Below the pieces are notes generated by a model. It saw only the letters and a list, made by a program, of their open reading frames with translations. It made no database searches and was not told the origin of the DNA. Of a stretch of DNA of 64,000 nt, positions 49,996-57,621 are shown piece after piece. Numbering within the stretch: the stretch's first letter is position 1; every line of letters begins with the position of its first letter. Origin of the DNA: Mycolicibacterium sphagni (GTDB taxonomy: Bacteria > Actinomycetota > Actinomycetes > Mycobacteriales > Mycobacteriaceae); NCBI RefSeq assembly GCF_013337765.1, contig NZ_VBSB01000008.1, positions 124,001 through 188,000 on the forward strand, given 5' to 3'. The position numbers and the translations under genes were made by a program.

Positions 49996-51234
49996 CTAGA
50001 TATTGGGCAGCCGCGCGGCCGCTATCGCTCCGCAGGCACGCAGGGTCGCTGCCAGGTACGCCGCATTCTGCGCCTGCGGCCACGAGGACATCTTGGCCAC
50101 CACGGTTCGACTGGATTGGTCGACATAGATCAGTTGGCCATGAATTCCCAAGCAGAGCAACACCGGTCCAGACGCCGCCTGAAAGAACCAGAACTGGTTC
50201 CGGTACCAGCCGCCGGGGAGCATCACCGCGTTATCCGTGCGTGCGAAAGCTTGCCGCACGTCCGGCGGCGGGGCAAAGGCATCGGCCAACCACTGGTGGG
50301 GGACGACACGACGGTCGTCGACCATACCGGCGTCGAGCAGCATCTGGCCGAATCGTCCCAGGTCACGCAAGGTAGTTGAGACTCCTCCGTCATGAATGGC
50401 CGTGCCAACGGGATCGCAGGTGATCTCCGCGTCGCGCTCCGCACCGAGGGGCACCCACAGCAATTCGGAGATCAAATCGGACATCCGCCGTCCAGCCACC
50501 CGTTCGCAGATCCAGCCGAGCATGTCGGTATCACAGGACCGGTACACGAAGTCCTGCCCGCGCGGACCGGACGTGCCGATAGTCGTCAAATAGGCATAGG
50601 TTCCGCGGGGGTCCACGTCGAGACGAGGCGCCCATCCCATTGAGCGCTCCATGACCCTGACCTCGGAATCGTTGGCAGCGTAGGCCTCCCGGAACGCAAC
50701 TCCGGTGCGCATATCGAGTACATCGCGGACGGTGGCGTTCTGGTAACCGCACTCGGCAACTTCGGGCACGTAATAGGACACGGCCGCGGACGGATCCAGG
50801 TGCCCCCGGTGTACGAGCAATCCTGCGACGCAACCGACGATCGACTTCGAGATCGACATGACGAGATGCATTGTCGATTCGGTCATTCCATCGAAATACT
50901 GTTCGTGGACCACACCGCCGTTTCGCAGCACCAGCACCGCGTCGGTATACGTGGAGTCGAGAACTTGCTTGACGGTCGATGGTCCGTCGGCCAGGGTCAC
51001 CCCGGTATCGCCGATGGGTGCGGGGGTGGACGCAGCGAACGGGCGCGGCTGACTGCCGGTTGTGATCGCCTGGGTTGGGATGATTTCCCGCATGTGGCGA
51101 AAGGCCCACCGCAGATATCGAGGCTGCTGCCAGTTCGACAGGTTGACCTGCAAAGCTGCCTGCGGTGGAAAGCCTTTCATGACGTCCGAGTCTCCGGCTG
51201 ATGCGTCCGCTGAGCCCTTAGCGTGATTTGCCAT
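49996..51234 (-). CDS. SxxK serine hydrolase (beta-lactamase/6-aminohexanoate-dimer-hydrolase-like), copy A
   Basis: A 412-residue serine hydrolase of the penicillin-binding/class C beta-lactamase fold. The SxxK nucleophile motif is in LVMSISKSIVGCVAGLL (about 128-144), and the Tyr motif YRSCDTDMLGWICE (about 233-246) follows. The pattern is closest to EstB/NylB-type amide and ester hydrolases (6-aminohexanoate-dimer hydrolase). The opening NLSNWQQPRYLRWAFRHMRE and the GGWYRNQFWF segment are shared with the divergent neighbour at 51316, showing that the two are paralogues. It probably cleaves an amide of a small amine or amino acid in the cytoplasm: no signal peptide. The start is the ATG at 51234. 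Confidence 0.8.
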   Translation of the reverse strand: MANHAKGSADASAGDSDVMKGFPPQAALQVNLSNWQQPRYLRWAFRHMREIIPTQAITTGSQPRPFAASTPAPIGDTGVTLADGPSTVKQVLDSTYTDAVLVLRNGGVVHEQYFDGMTESTMHLVMSISKSIVGCVAGLLVHRGHLDPSAAVSYYVPEVAECGYQNATVRDVLDMRTGVAFREAYAANDSEVRVMERSMGWAPRLDVDPRGTYAYLTTIGTSGPRGQDFVYRSCDTDMLGWICERVAGRRMSDLISELLWVPLGAERDAEITCDPVGTAIHDGGVSTTLRDLGRFGQMLLDAGMVDDRRVVPHQWLADAFAPPPDVRQAFARTDNAVMLPGGWYRNQFWFFQAASGPVLLCLGIHGQLIYVDQSSRTVVAKMSSWPQAQNAAYLAATLRACGAIAAARLPNI

Positions 51235-51279
51235 GCCGCGCATAGTATCCGGAGCGCGATCCTGTCGGTCGGCTTGCGC

Positions 51280-51307
51280 TTGTCAAATCCTCACGATCGC
51301 TTATGCT
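51280..51307 (+). promoter_or_regulatory. Promoter of the second SxxK hydrolase, probably leaderless
   Basis: TTGTCA (51280-51285) and TATGCT (51302-51307) are separated by 16 nt. The ATG at 51316 lies 8 nt after the -10, and no Shine-Dalgarno sequence precedes it, which fits a leaderless message. Confidence 0.55.
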
Positions 51308-51315
51308 CTGCTCCC

Positions 51316-52587
51316 ATGGCCCATGTCGGTGAAGGTCCGACTCATGAAGGTGTCGGTATCCACAACTGGCGGCTGCCGCCGTACAACCGCTGGGCGTTCT
51401 GGCATGTCAAGGACATCCTGGGTACGACTGAGGTAAAAGCAGCGACCGTTGCCAGTCCTCTGTCGCCGTACGCAGGCGGGGTAGCAGATCCCCTTGCGCA
51501 AAAGGTCGTTCGCGTCGACGGCACCGAGTCGACCCCTCGCGACATATTGGCCGATACGTACACCGACGCCTTTGTCGTGATACACGATGGTGCATTGGTT
51601 GCAGAGTGGTACGGCCCTGAAGGGGCACCCGAGCGCACCCATGCGCTGATGTCAGTGACAAAGTCGATCGTTAGCTGCGTCGCTGCCGCGTTGGTTGATC
51701 GTGAAATTCTTGACGTGAGCATCCCGGTCAACGCCTATGTCCCCGAGCTTGCCGACAGCGGCTACGCCGAGGCCACAGTCTCGGATGTTCTCGATATGCG
51801 TAGCGGCGTGCGCTTTCGCGAAGACTACAAAGATCCCGACGCCGATATTAGGCGGCTCGCACTGTGCGAGGCTGGAATCTATTCGTATCTGACAGACCTC
51901 AAAGCAGAAGCACCGCACGGCCAGAGGTTCCTCTACCGTTCTGCCGAAACGGATGTCCTTGGGTGGGTATGCGAGCGAGTGTCAGGACTGCCCATGGCGA
52001 AATTGATATCGACCTTGATTTGGCAGCCGATAGGTGCCGAGTTCGATGCTGAAATTATCACGGACACAACGGGTACCGCATATCATGACGGTGGCCTGTG
52101 TGCGACCGCTCGTGACGTCGCACGCTTTGGTCAGCTCCTACTCGAGGGCGGCACCGCGGTAGACAGCGCCGGTGCGGTCGGCACGGTGATTGGACCGCGT
52201 TGGCTGCGTGAGTCGTCGACGTCTGATGCCGAGTCTCTGGCCCTCTTCGCGGATTCTCCGGCTGGGATATCGATGCCCGGCGGCTGGTATCGAAACCAAT
52301 TCTGGTTCCGGCCCGGCGGATTCGGAGATGTTCTGTTGTGCTTGGGGATTCACGGTCAGATGATTCACGTCAGTCGGCGCACAAGAACGGTGTGCGTAAA
52401 GTTCTCCACCTGGCCCGAACCGCAACGCCCCGGCGACCTTCAGGACACACTGCGCGCATTCGACAACGTCGGCGGTGTTCTGAGCGGTCACTATCTGCGG
52501 GGCCGAAATCCTCGGCTACCTGGCATCGCATCCGGAGTGAATCGGCACGGTGTCGCCTCTCGCTCCGCGGACATCAAAAACCTGTAG
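51316..52587 (+). CDS. SxxK serine hydrolase (beta-lactamase/NylB-like), copy B
   Basis: A 423-residue paralogue of the divergent hydrolase. The SxxK motif is in ALMSVTKSIVSCVAAAL (about 110-126), the Tyr motif is FLYRSAETDVLGWVCE (about 204-219) and MPGGWYRNQFWF lies about 322-333. Like copy A it lacks a signal peptide and opens with a Trp-rich NWRLPPYNRWAFWHVKDILG stretch. It is followed, after 123 nt on the same strand, by an ATP-grasp ligase gene. The reaction, amide or ester hydrolysis, is inferred from family; the substrate is unknown. The upstream in-frame start at 51223 would overlap copy A and is rejected. Confidence 0.8.
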   Translation: MAHVGEGPTHEGVGIHNWRLPPYNRWAFWHVKDILGTTEVKAATVASPLSPYAGGVADPLAQKVVRVDGTESTPRDILADTYTDAFVVIHDGALVAEWYGPEGAPERTHALMSVTKSIVSCVAAALVDREILDVSIPVNAYVPELADSGYAEATVSDVLDMRSGVRFREDYKDPDADIRRLALCEAGIYSYLTDLKAEAPHGQRFLYRSAETDVLGWVCERVSGLPMAKLISTLIWQPIGAEFDAEIITDTTGTAYHDGGLCATARDVARFGQLLLEGGTAVDSAGAVGTVIGPRWLRESSTSDAESLALFADSPAGISMPGGWYRNQFWFRPGGFGDVLLCLGIHGQMIHVSRRTRTVCVKFSTWPEPQRPGDLQDTLRAFDNVGGVLSGHYLRGRNPRLPGIASGVNRHGVASRSADIKNL

Positions 52588-52710
52588 ATGAATTGCTATG
52601 TAGTTCTTCGGATTCTAAATATGCTCTGCCTGCTCCATCCTACGATCGGCGCTCACCGACATGGTCCGGTCGACCAAGCCACGAGCACATCCACAATAAA
52701 GGAGTCGCAA

Positions 52711-54228
52711 ATGTCCGAACCAAAGGCTGGTGCGCCTCGTCGCCGTCGGACCGCCGTGCGGCGGAAATCTCGACTGCCGCTACCCTTTGCCCGCGCGTCT
52801 TTGAATGGGATCGCGGAGATCCGCACATTTTTCCGAACGAATGAACAGCCGATTTACTTCCTCGGCCCAACCGCTTTCAATCTGCTGGGTATCGACCGAT
52901 GGGTGCGAAACTTCCGCTACATCACTTACTTCGACTCATGGGACGGCGGACATCCGCGCGTCTTCAGTCCCAAAAACAAGCCTTACGTGGAGTTCAAGTC
53001 GAGTGAGGAGATCACCAACTATCTGCTGCGCGATCAGGAGGTGCAGGCGTACATCAAGAAGCGCGGCGGCAACCCGATGGTGGCGATGGTCTTCTTCGAC
53101 GAGGAGACCGAGCAGATCTGTGAGGAACTCGGCTACAACCTCATCCTGCCTCCCCACTCGCTTCGCCAGCGCCTCGATTCGAAGATCGTGACCACGCAGC
53201 TTGGCAACGAGGCCGGAGCCCCCTCGGTGCCGAATGTGCTTGGTGCGGCGGGTAGTTATGCCGAGCTCAACGCGTTGGCTGCCGAGAACGGGCTCGGGAC
53301 CGACTTGGTGGTGCAGACGCCGTATGGTGACTCCGGCAAGACGACCTTCTTCATCAACTCCGAGAATGGTTGGGATGCCAACGCAGACGACATCATCGGC
53401 CAGGAATTGAAGGTCATGAAGCGGATCAACAACAAAGCGGCGGCTGTCGAGGCTTGCATCACCAGGCACGGCACAATCGTTGGCCCGTTCATGACCGACC
53501 TGACCGGATATCCAGAGCTCACCCCTTACAAGGGTGGATGGTGTGGCAATGACCTTTTTCCGGAGGCGTTGTCGGAGAACCAACGCTCCACGGCAATCAG
53601 CCATGTCCGGAAGATGGGCGACCGGTTGGCTCAGGAAGGGTACCTCGGCTTTCTTGAAGTCGACGTGCTGATCGACCTTGACACCGACGAGGTGTATCTG
53701 GGTGAGATCAATCCGCGTATCTCGGGTGCCTCATCGATGACAAACGTCACAGCCGGCGCTTACGCCGACGTGCCGTTGTTCCTGTTTCACCTCTTGGAGT
53801 TCATGGATGTCAAGTATTCGATCAATGTTGAAGAGATCAATGAACGATGGCATGACCTTGCAGCAGTGGATGTTTGGTCGCAGTTGATCATGAAAGAGCC
53901 TGATGACTCGGTCGAGCAGATTCTGAGCAGCCCCAAGACCGGCACTTGGCATCTGAGTGAAGACGGTGAACTCACCTTTGCTCAGATCACCAACGACTGG
54001 CACGACATCACCGGTGAAGACGAGGCATTCTTCCTGCGTGTCTACCAAGCCGGCGATTTCCGCTTCCGCGGTGCCGATCTCGGCATTCTGGTGACTAAGG
54101 GCCGAATGCAGACAGCGGATGGCCTGACGCCGCGATGCCTTCGCTATATAGAAGGTATCCGGGCGCAGTACCGCTCCGTCCCAGTGTCCGACGCGCCGGC
54201 GTTGACACCATTTCCACCGTTCAAGTAG
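52711..54228 (+). CDS. ATP-grasp ligase of unknown substrate
   Basis: A 505-residue ATP-grasp protein. The ATP-binding loop lies in VQTPYGDSGKTTFFINSENG (about 203-222) and the Mg/ATP acidic pair in YLGEINPRISGASSMTN (about 330-346), after LGFLEVDVLIDLDTDEV. The N-terminal part (EQPIYFLGPTAFNLLGIDRW about 49-68) is a pre-ATP-grasp domain. ATP-grasp enzymes join a carboxylate, through an acyl phosphate, to an amine, thiol or other nucleophile. Some databases call relatives biotin carboxylase, but I see no biotin-acceptor or carboxyltransferase partner. The ATG at 52711 has AAGGAG 7 nt upstream. Neighbouring hydrolases and amine genes suggest amide-bond chemistry. Confidence 0.8.
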   Translation: MSEPKAGAPRRRRTAVRRKSRLPLPFARASLNGIAEIRTFFRTNEQPIYFLGPTAFNLLGIDRWVRNFRYITYFDSWDGGHPRVFSPKNKPYVEFKSSEEITNYLLRDQEVQAYIKKRGGNPMVAMVFFDEETEQICEELGYNLILPPHSLRQRLDSKIVTTQLGNEAGAPSVPNVLGAAGSYAELNALAAENGLGTDLVVQTPYGDSGKTTFFINSENGWDANADDIIGQELKVMKRINNKAAAVEACITRHGTIVGPFMTDLTGYPELTPYKGGWCGNDLFPEALSENQRSTAISHVRKMGDRLAQEGYLGFLEVDVLIDLDTDEVYLGEINPRISGASSMTNVTAGAYADVPLFLFHLLEFMDVKYSINVEEINERWHDLAAVDVWSQLIMKEPDDSVEQILSSPKTGTWHLSEDGELTFAQITNDWHDITGEDEAFFLRVYQAGDFRFRGADLGILVTKGRMQTADGLTPRCLRYIEGIRAQYRSVPVSDAPALTPFPPFK

Positions 54229-54280
54229 GTGGGTTGCAGGTAGCGAGTACGCCGGCGGCTCAGTTGAGTTTGCCGCGGAC

Positions 54281-55894
54281 CTATCCCGCGATGCCAGTAA
54301 CGGGCTCCTGGTGTTGGTCAGCTCCGCGCATGAGCAGTTCCCTGGCCTTCAGCGCAATCCAGAGCTCGGATCGTGTGTGGGCCGAATCCATGTCGCGGCA
54401 AATCAACTCCGCGACGCGTTCTATCCGCTTACGCAGGGTGTGCCGATGCACTCCGAGTTCTGATGCTGCGCCGTCCCAGTGGCCGTTGTGATGCAGAAAT
54501 GAATCGAGTGACTCCAGTAGCCGAGTTCCGCGCTCGCGGTCGTGGTCCTCGATCGCGTGCAGCCAGCCCGTTGCGATCGTGCGGAGGACATCGTCGGATT
54601 GTGTGCTGAGGAGGAGGCTGAACGTCCCGAGGTCCTCGAAGGCAACCATTTGGTGCCCGTTCGACGCGGCGGCCCTGGCTGCTGAAACCGCCTGCTGCAG
54701 ACTGAGTTTGATTTGGCGGAATTCAACTGCGCCACCCATACCGCCATTGATGTTCCGGCGCAGACCGGAGCGCGCCCGATGGTACACGCGCTCGAGGAGC
54801 TCAGTTGCGCCGTCAGCCGGCACGGCGATTGCAATGCCGCCCCCTCCGGCCAGCGCCGACATCAGGTAGGGCGTCGACTCCTGCCGCAATGCAGCGGTCA
54901 GCTCGTGCTGCGCCTGCGGCACCGGCCCAAGCGATGTGAAAGCCGCGACGGTCACCTGTGACTCGGGGGCGAAGCCAAAGTAGTCGAGCAGCGTGGTGTC
55001 GATGTCAAGTCCGTGGTAAAGCAGCGCATTTGCCACACTCGTGCGCAAACTCTGCTCGGCCTCGACTACTCGTGCCGATTTGGACACTTCAATGGTCAGC
55101 AGCGAAACGGCATGCGACACCAGCTGACGCTCGGTAGGTCCGAGCGGAGCCGCCGAAGCGACGGCAAGATAGACCTGACTGCCCGCGGCGCCGCGTAGCT
55201 GTTGGATCGTCAGACATCCGCTGTCGTCGACGAAGGCGCGACTGCGGGTGCGATTTCCATGGATCTGTTCGTGCACCCGGGAAAGCAGATCATCGCGGCC
55301 GTTCGTCGAGTCCCCCAGCACTCGCCCGGTGTGGTCGATCACGCACACTGAACAATTGAGGGCGGCGCCCAGCGTCTTGATGAGGCCGCCGATGCCGGCA
55401 TGAATGGTCGCCCGGGCAAGGTTCTCCTGTCCCTGCACCGTTTGACGAATCAGATCCATGCGCTCACGCGCGATTCCATCGATGACGGCATGCGAAATCG
55501 CAATGAATGGCGTGGTCGGCGCGACCGCAAGAACCGGGATCCCGACCTCGTCAGCGGCTTCGCGAATTGAACCAGGAACCTGGCTGAAGCGACATCCGGT
55601 ATCGAATGCCACTGCAGCACAACCAGACTCTGCGAGACCGGTGAGGTACTGGTACTGCCCAGCATCGTCGTCGGGCAACTGCAAACCCGTGGTCATCACC
55701 AGTTCCCCGCCCGAGAGCCACGGCCTGGGATCGGGCAGTTCAATCGCATGCGCCCAGGTGATGACACGATCGATGCCCGCGCCGCCACCCGCAAGGGACA
55801 AGCCGAGCGTCGGGGACGCCATCAGGCGGCGGACTGTCATTCCCACGATGCGTAGTCCCGACACCAGCGGCCGACGCGGAGAGTGCGCAGACAT
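54281..55894 (-). CDS. PucR family transcriptional regulator (amine island)
   Basis: A 537-residue PucR-type activator. The N-terminal PucR domain runs from VGMTVRRLMASPTLGLSLAG to about 140 and includes WLSGGELVMTTGLQL; the C-terminal HTH is HWDGAASELGVHRHTLRKRI (about 472-491). Such regulators sense catabolic substrates. The frame is open for 51 codons more, but that stretch is AT-rich, probably a promoter, and the PucR domain is complete without it, so I start at the ATG 55894. It faces the ATP-grasp gene and is divergent from the GntR gene. Confidence 0.85.
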   Translation of the reverse strand: MSAHSPRRPLVSGLRIVGMTVRRLMASPTLGLSLAGGGAGIDRVITWAHAIELPDPRPWLSGGELVMTTGLQLPDDDAGQYQYLTGLAESGCAAVAFDTGCRFSQVPGSIREAADEVGIPVLAVAPTTPFIAISHAVIDGIARERMDLIRQTVQGQENLARATIHAGIGGLIKTLGAALNCSVCVIDHTGRVLGDSTNGRDDLLSRVHEQIHGNRTRSRAFVDDSGCLTIQQLRGAAGSQVYLAVASAAPLGPTERQLVSHAVSLLTIEVSKSARVVEAEQSLRTSVANALLYHGLDIDTTLLDYFGFAPESQVTVAAFTSLGPVPQAQHELTAALRQESTPYLMSALAGGGGIAIAVPADGATELLERVYHRARSGLRRNINGGMGGAVEFRQIKLSLQQAVSAARAAASNGHQMVAFEDLGTFSLLLSTQSDDVLRTIATGWLHAIEDHDRERGTRLLESLDSFLHHNGHWDGAASELGVHRHTLRKRIERVAELICRDMDSAHTRSELWIALKARELLMRGADQHQEPVTGIAG

Positions 55895-56018
55895 TGTGGC
55901 GTCGCCGATCGTCCGGCGATAGTTCCGGCCATGGAGATCCTCCGCGGGGTAAGCAACCAGGTACCGGCGAATGAGCTCCTGGTGAGCAAAGAAGCCATTC
56001 GCAGCCGAGATTTCGGCA

Positions 56019-56031
56019 TATGTTAAACATA
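56019..56031. promoter_or_regulatory. 13-bp palindrome between divergent pucR and gntR (candidate operator)
   Basis: TATGTTAAACATA, with arms TATGTT and AACATA around a central A, lies in an AT-rich stretch of an otherwise GC-rich window. The core GT-N3-AC matches the general GntR/FadR-family half-site layout, so it is a plausible binding site for the adjacent GntR protein. It is upstream of the gntR promoter and also of pucR. Confidence 0.55.
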
Positions 56032-56042
56032 AAGGATCATAG

Positions 56043-56071
56043 TTCATAGGTCAATGCGAAAGTGCTACAAT
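56043..56071 (+). promoter_or_regulatory. gntR promoter
   Basis: TTCATA (56043-56048) and TACAAT (56066-56071), a perfect -10, are separated by 17 nt. Transcription would start near 56078, which excludes the GTG codons at 56062 and 56074 as starts and favours the GTG at 56107. Confidence 0.6.
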
Positions 56072-56106
56072 TTGTGGCGCACGCAGAAGTCCTGTCAGGA
56101 GTTGAC

Positions 56107-56859
56107 GTGGCGGTTGAGCAACTCGGCGGTCTGACCGCTTTGGGTGCAGTGCTGTCGCCGCTCGATGGAGCGGGCCTTCGGACAGATGCGGTGGTGGCAC
56201 GCATCTCCGCCGCTATTGGACTCGGCGTGATCACCGACGGCGAACAGCTGCCCAGCGAGATCGATCTGGCCAATCAGCTCGGAGTGTCGACGATGACCCT
56301 GCGCGAAGCATTGGCCGTGCTCCGCGAGCAGGGCCTCGTGCACACCAAGCGCGGCCGTGGCGGCGGCAGCTTCGTCAGAAGCTCGGCCGAGGCGGTCAAC
56401 ACTCGCTCGCTTTCTCGTCTTCAACAGCTCAGTGTTGAAGAACTCCGTGACATCGGCGACGAGCACCTCGCGGTCGCCGGCACGGCGGCGATGCTCGCCG
56501 CCCGCCGCGGGGTCGCGGCCGACTTCGCGCGTTTGCGGGCACTCGCGCAGCGTTTGGCCGACAGCGACGATGCGGTGCAGAACAGGCGCGCAGACAGTAG
56601 ATTCCAGATCGAGGTCGCGGTGTGCTCCCAATCCGCGAGGCTGACACGCGCGGAGGTGAACCTGCAAGCCGAACTCTCGGCATTGGTGTGGCTGCCCCAG
56701 GTGGGAATTCAGTCCCCGGAGCGCGCCGGGCGCCATCTTGCGTTGAGCATGGCGATCGCCGGTGAAGATGAGGTCGAGGCGCGCGCGCTGGCCGAGGAAC
56801 GAAGCGCGACGGATGTGCGTCGGTTGATCGCGCTACGCATGGAGCTGATCCGGCAATGA
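56107..56859 (+). CDS. GntR family regulator (FadR-like HTH, degenerate C-terminal domain)
   Basis: A 250-residue GntR protein. The HTH runs about 25-90: VVARISAAIGLGVITDGEQL, then PSEIDLANQLGVSTMTLREA, then LAVLREQGLVHTKRGRGGGS. The C-terminal ligand domain is helical (QLSVEELRDIGDEHLAVAGT), but the metal-binding histidines of typical FCD domains are not obvious. I chose the GTG at 56107: AGGAG lies 5 nt upstream and the promoter ends before it. The stop overlaps the start of a Cache-domain gene (ATGA, 56856-56859), so regulator and sensor domain are made together. It probably controls the amine catabolic genes. Confidence 0.83.
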   Translation: MAVEQLGGLTALGAVLSPLDGAGLRTDAVVARISAAIGLGVITDGEQLPSEIDLANQLGVSTMTLREALAVLREQGLVHTKRGRGGGSFVRSSAEAVNTRSLSRLQQLSVEELRDIGDEHLAVAGTAAMLAARRGVAADFARLRALAQRLADSDDAVQNRRADSRFQIEVAVCSQSARLTRAEVNLQAELSALVWLPQVGIQSPERAGRHLALSMAIAGEDEVEARALAEERSATDVRRLIALRMELIRQ

Positions 56860-57584
56860 ACCACCCTTCCGGCGATGCCCACGATGCCGCGCTCGATGGG
56901 GTGACGAAGGCCGTCTCGGCGATGGTTGAGCGGATTTTCACCACCCTGGACGCGATCGGGTCGGAGTTGAGTTCGTTATGGAATCGGCTCGAGGCCTCTG
57001 ACGTCAGGCCCCGATCTACAGATCTTGGTGTGTTGCGGAACGTCGTGATCGCAGAACTTCAGCAACACAGCCGCCTACTCAACGGTGCGGGATTGGTGAT
57101 AGCCGAAGATCGGCTGGCCGACAGTCGACGCCATGTGGAGTGGTGGCGGCCCGACCCCGGACGCGGCGTTTCGAATAGGGTCAAACTGGACCTCAACCCG
57201 CAAAGCGAGTACTTCTACGATTATTCGACGATGGCATGGTTCGCCGGTCCCAGAGATCATGGCACCCGATGGATCCACGGTCCCTACCTTGACTTCACGT
57301 GTGCTGATCTCAATGTGTGCACCCTCGCGGTTCCGGTGACATCGCGCGGCGGCGCCTTCCTCGGGATCGCCGGTGCCGACGCGCCGGTGGCACGTATCGA
57401 TGCCGAGCTCCTACCGAAATTCCAAACTAGCGGACACCTACTGGCGCTGGTGAATGCCGAAGGCAGGATCATCGTCGCCAATCATGTCGACTACGTGGGG
57501 GGATCGAGGATCAAGGTGCCTCATGGGACTCGGCCTGCGTGGCCGGTTCCGGCGACAACGTGGACGTTGATCAGTCTCGACTGA
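56856..57584 (+). CDS. Free-standing Cache (PDC) sensor-domain protein
   Basis: A 242-residue soluble protein. An N-terminal helical part (AVSAMVERIFTTLDAIGSEL) is followed by a Cache/PDC-type domain: EYFYDYSTMAWFAGPRDHGT, RWIHGPYLDFTCADLNVCTL and AVPVTSRGGAFLGIAGADAP (about 105-175). This matches the membrane-distal module of dCache amino acid sensors, but at the motif where those read YDPRTRPWY this protein reads YDYSTMAWF, losing the Arg that holds the ligand carboxylate. No TM segment, HAMP, kinase or effector domain is present. It is translationally coupled to gntR, so it probably passes ligand information to it. Confidence 0.72.
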   Translation: MNHPSGDAHDAALDGVTKAVSAMVERIFTTLDAIGSELSSLWNRLEASDVRPRSTDLGVLRNVVIAELQQHSRLLNGAGLVIAEDRLADSRRHVEWWRPDPGRGVSNRVKLDLNPQSEYFYDYSTMAWFAGPRDHGTRWIHGPYLDFTCADLNVCTLAVPVTSRGGAFLGIAGADAPVARIDAELLPKFQTSGHLLALVNAEGRIIVANHVDYVGGSRIKVPHGTRPAWPVPATTWTLISLD

Positions 57585-57621
57585 TCGACGTTCACCGGCA
57601 CGTTCGCGCACCGGCGGTCGA

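Noticed and set aside
51223..51315. Upstream in-frame start for SxxK hydrolase copy B
   Set aside because: It would overlap the start of copy A and extend through the -35/-10 promoter elements.
52711..54228. Biotin carboxylase as the name of the ATP-grasp gene
   Set aside because: No biotin-carboxyl-carrier or carboxyltransferase partner is present, and the non-ATP-grasp parts do not look like biotin carboxylase.
55895..56047. N-terminal extension of the island PucR protein
   Set aside because: The stretch contains the AT-rich promoter and palindrome region, and the PucR domain is complete from 55894.
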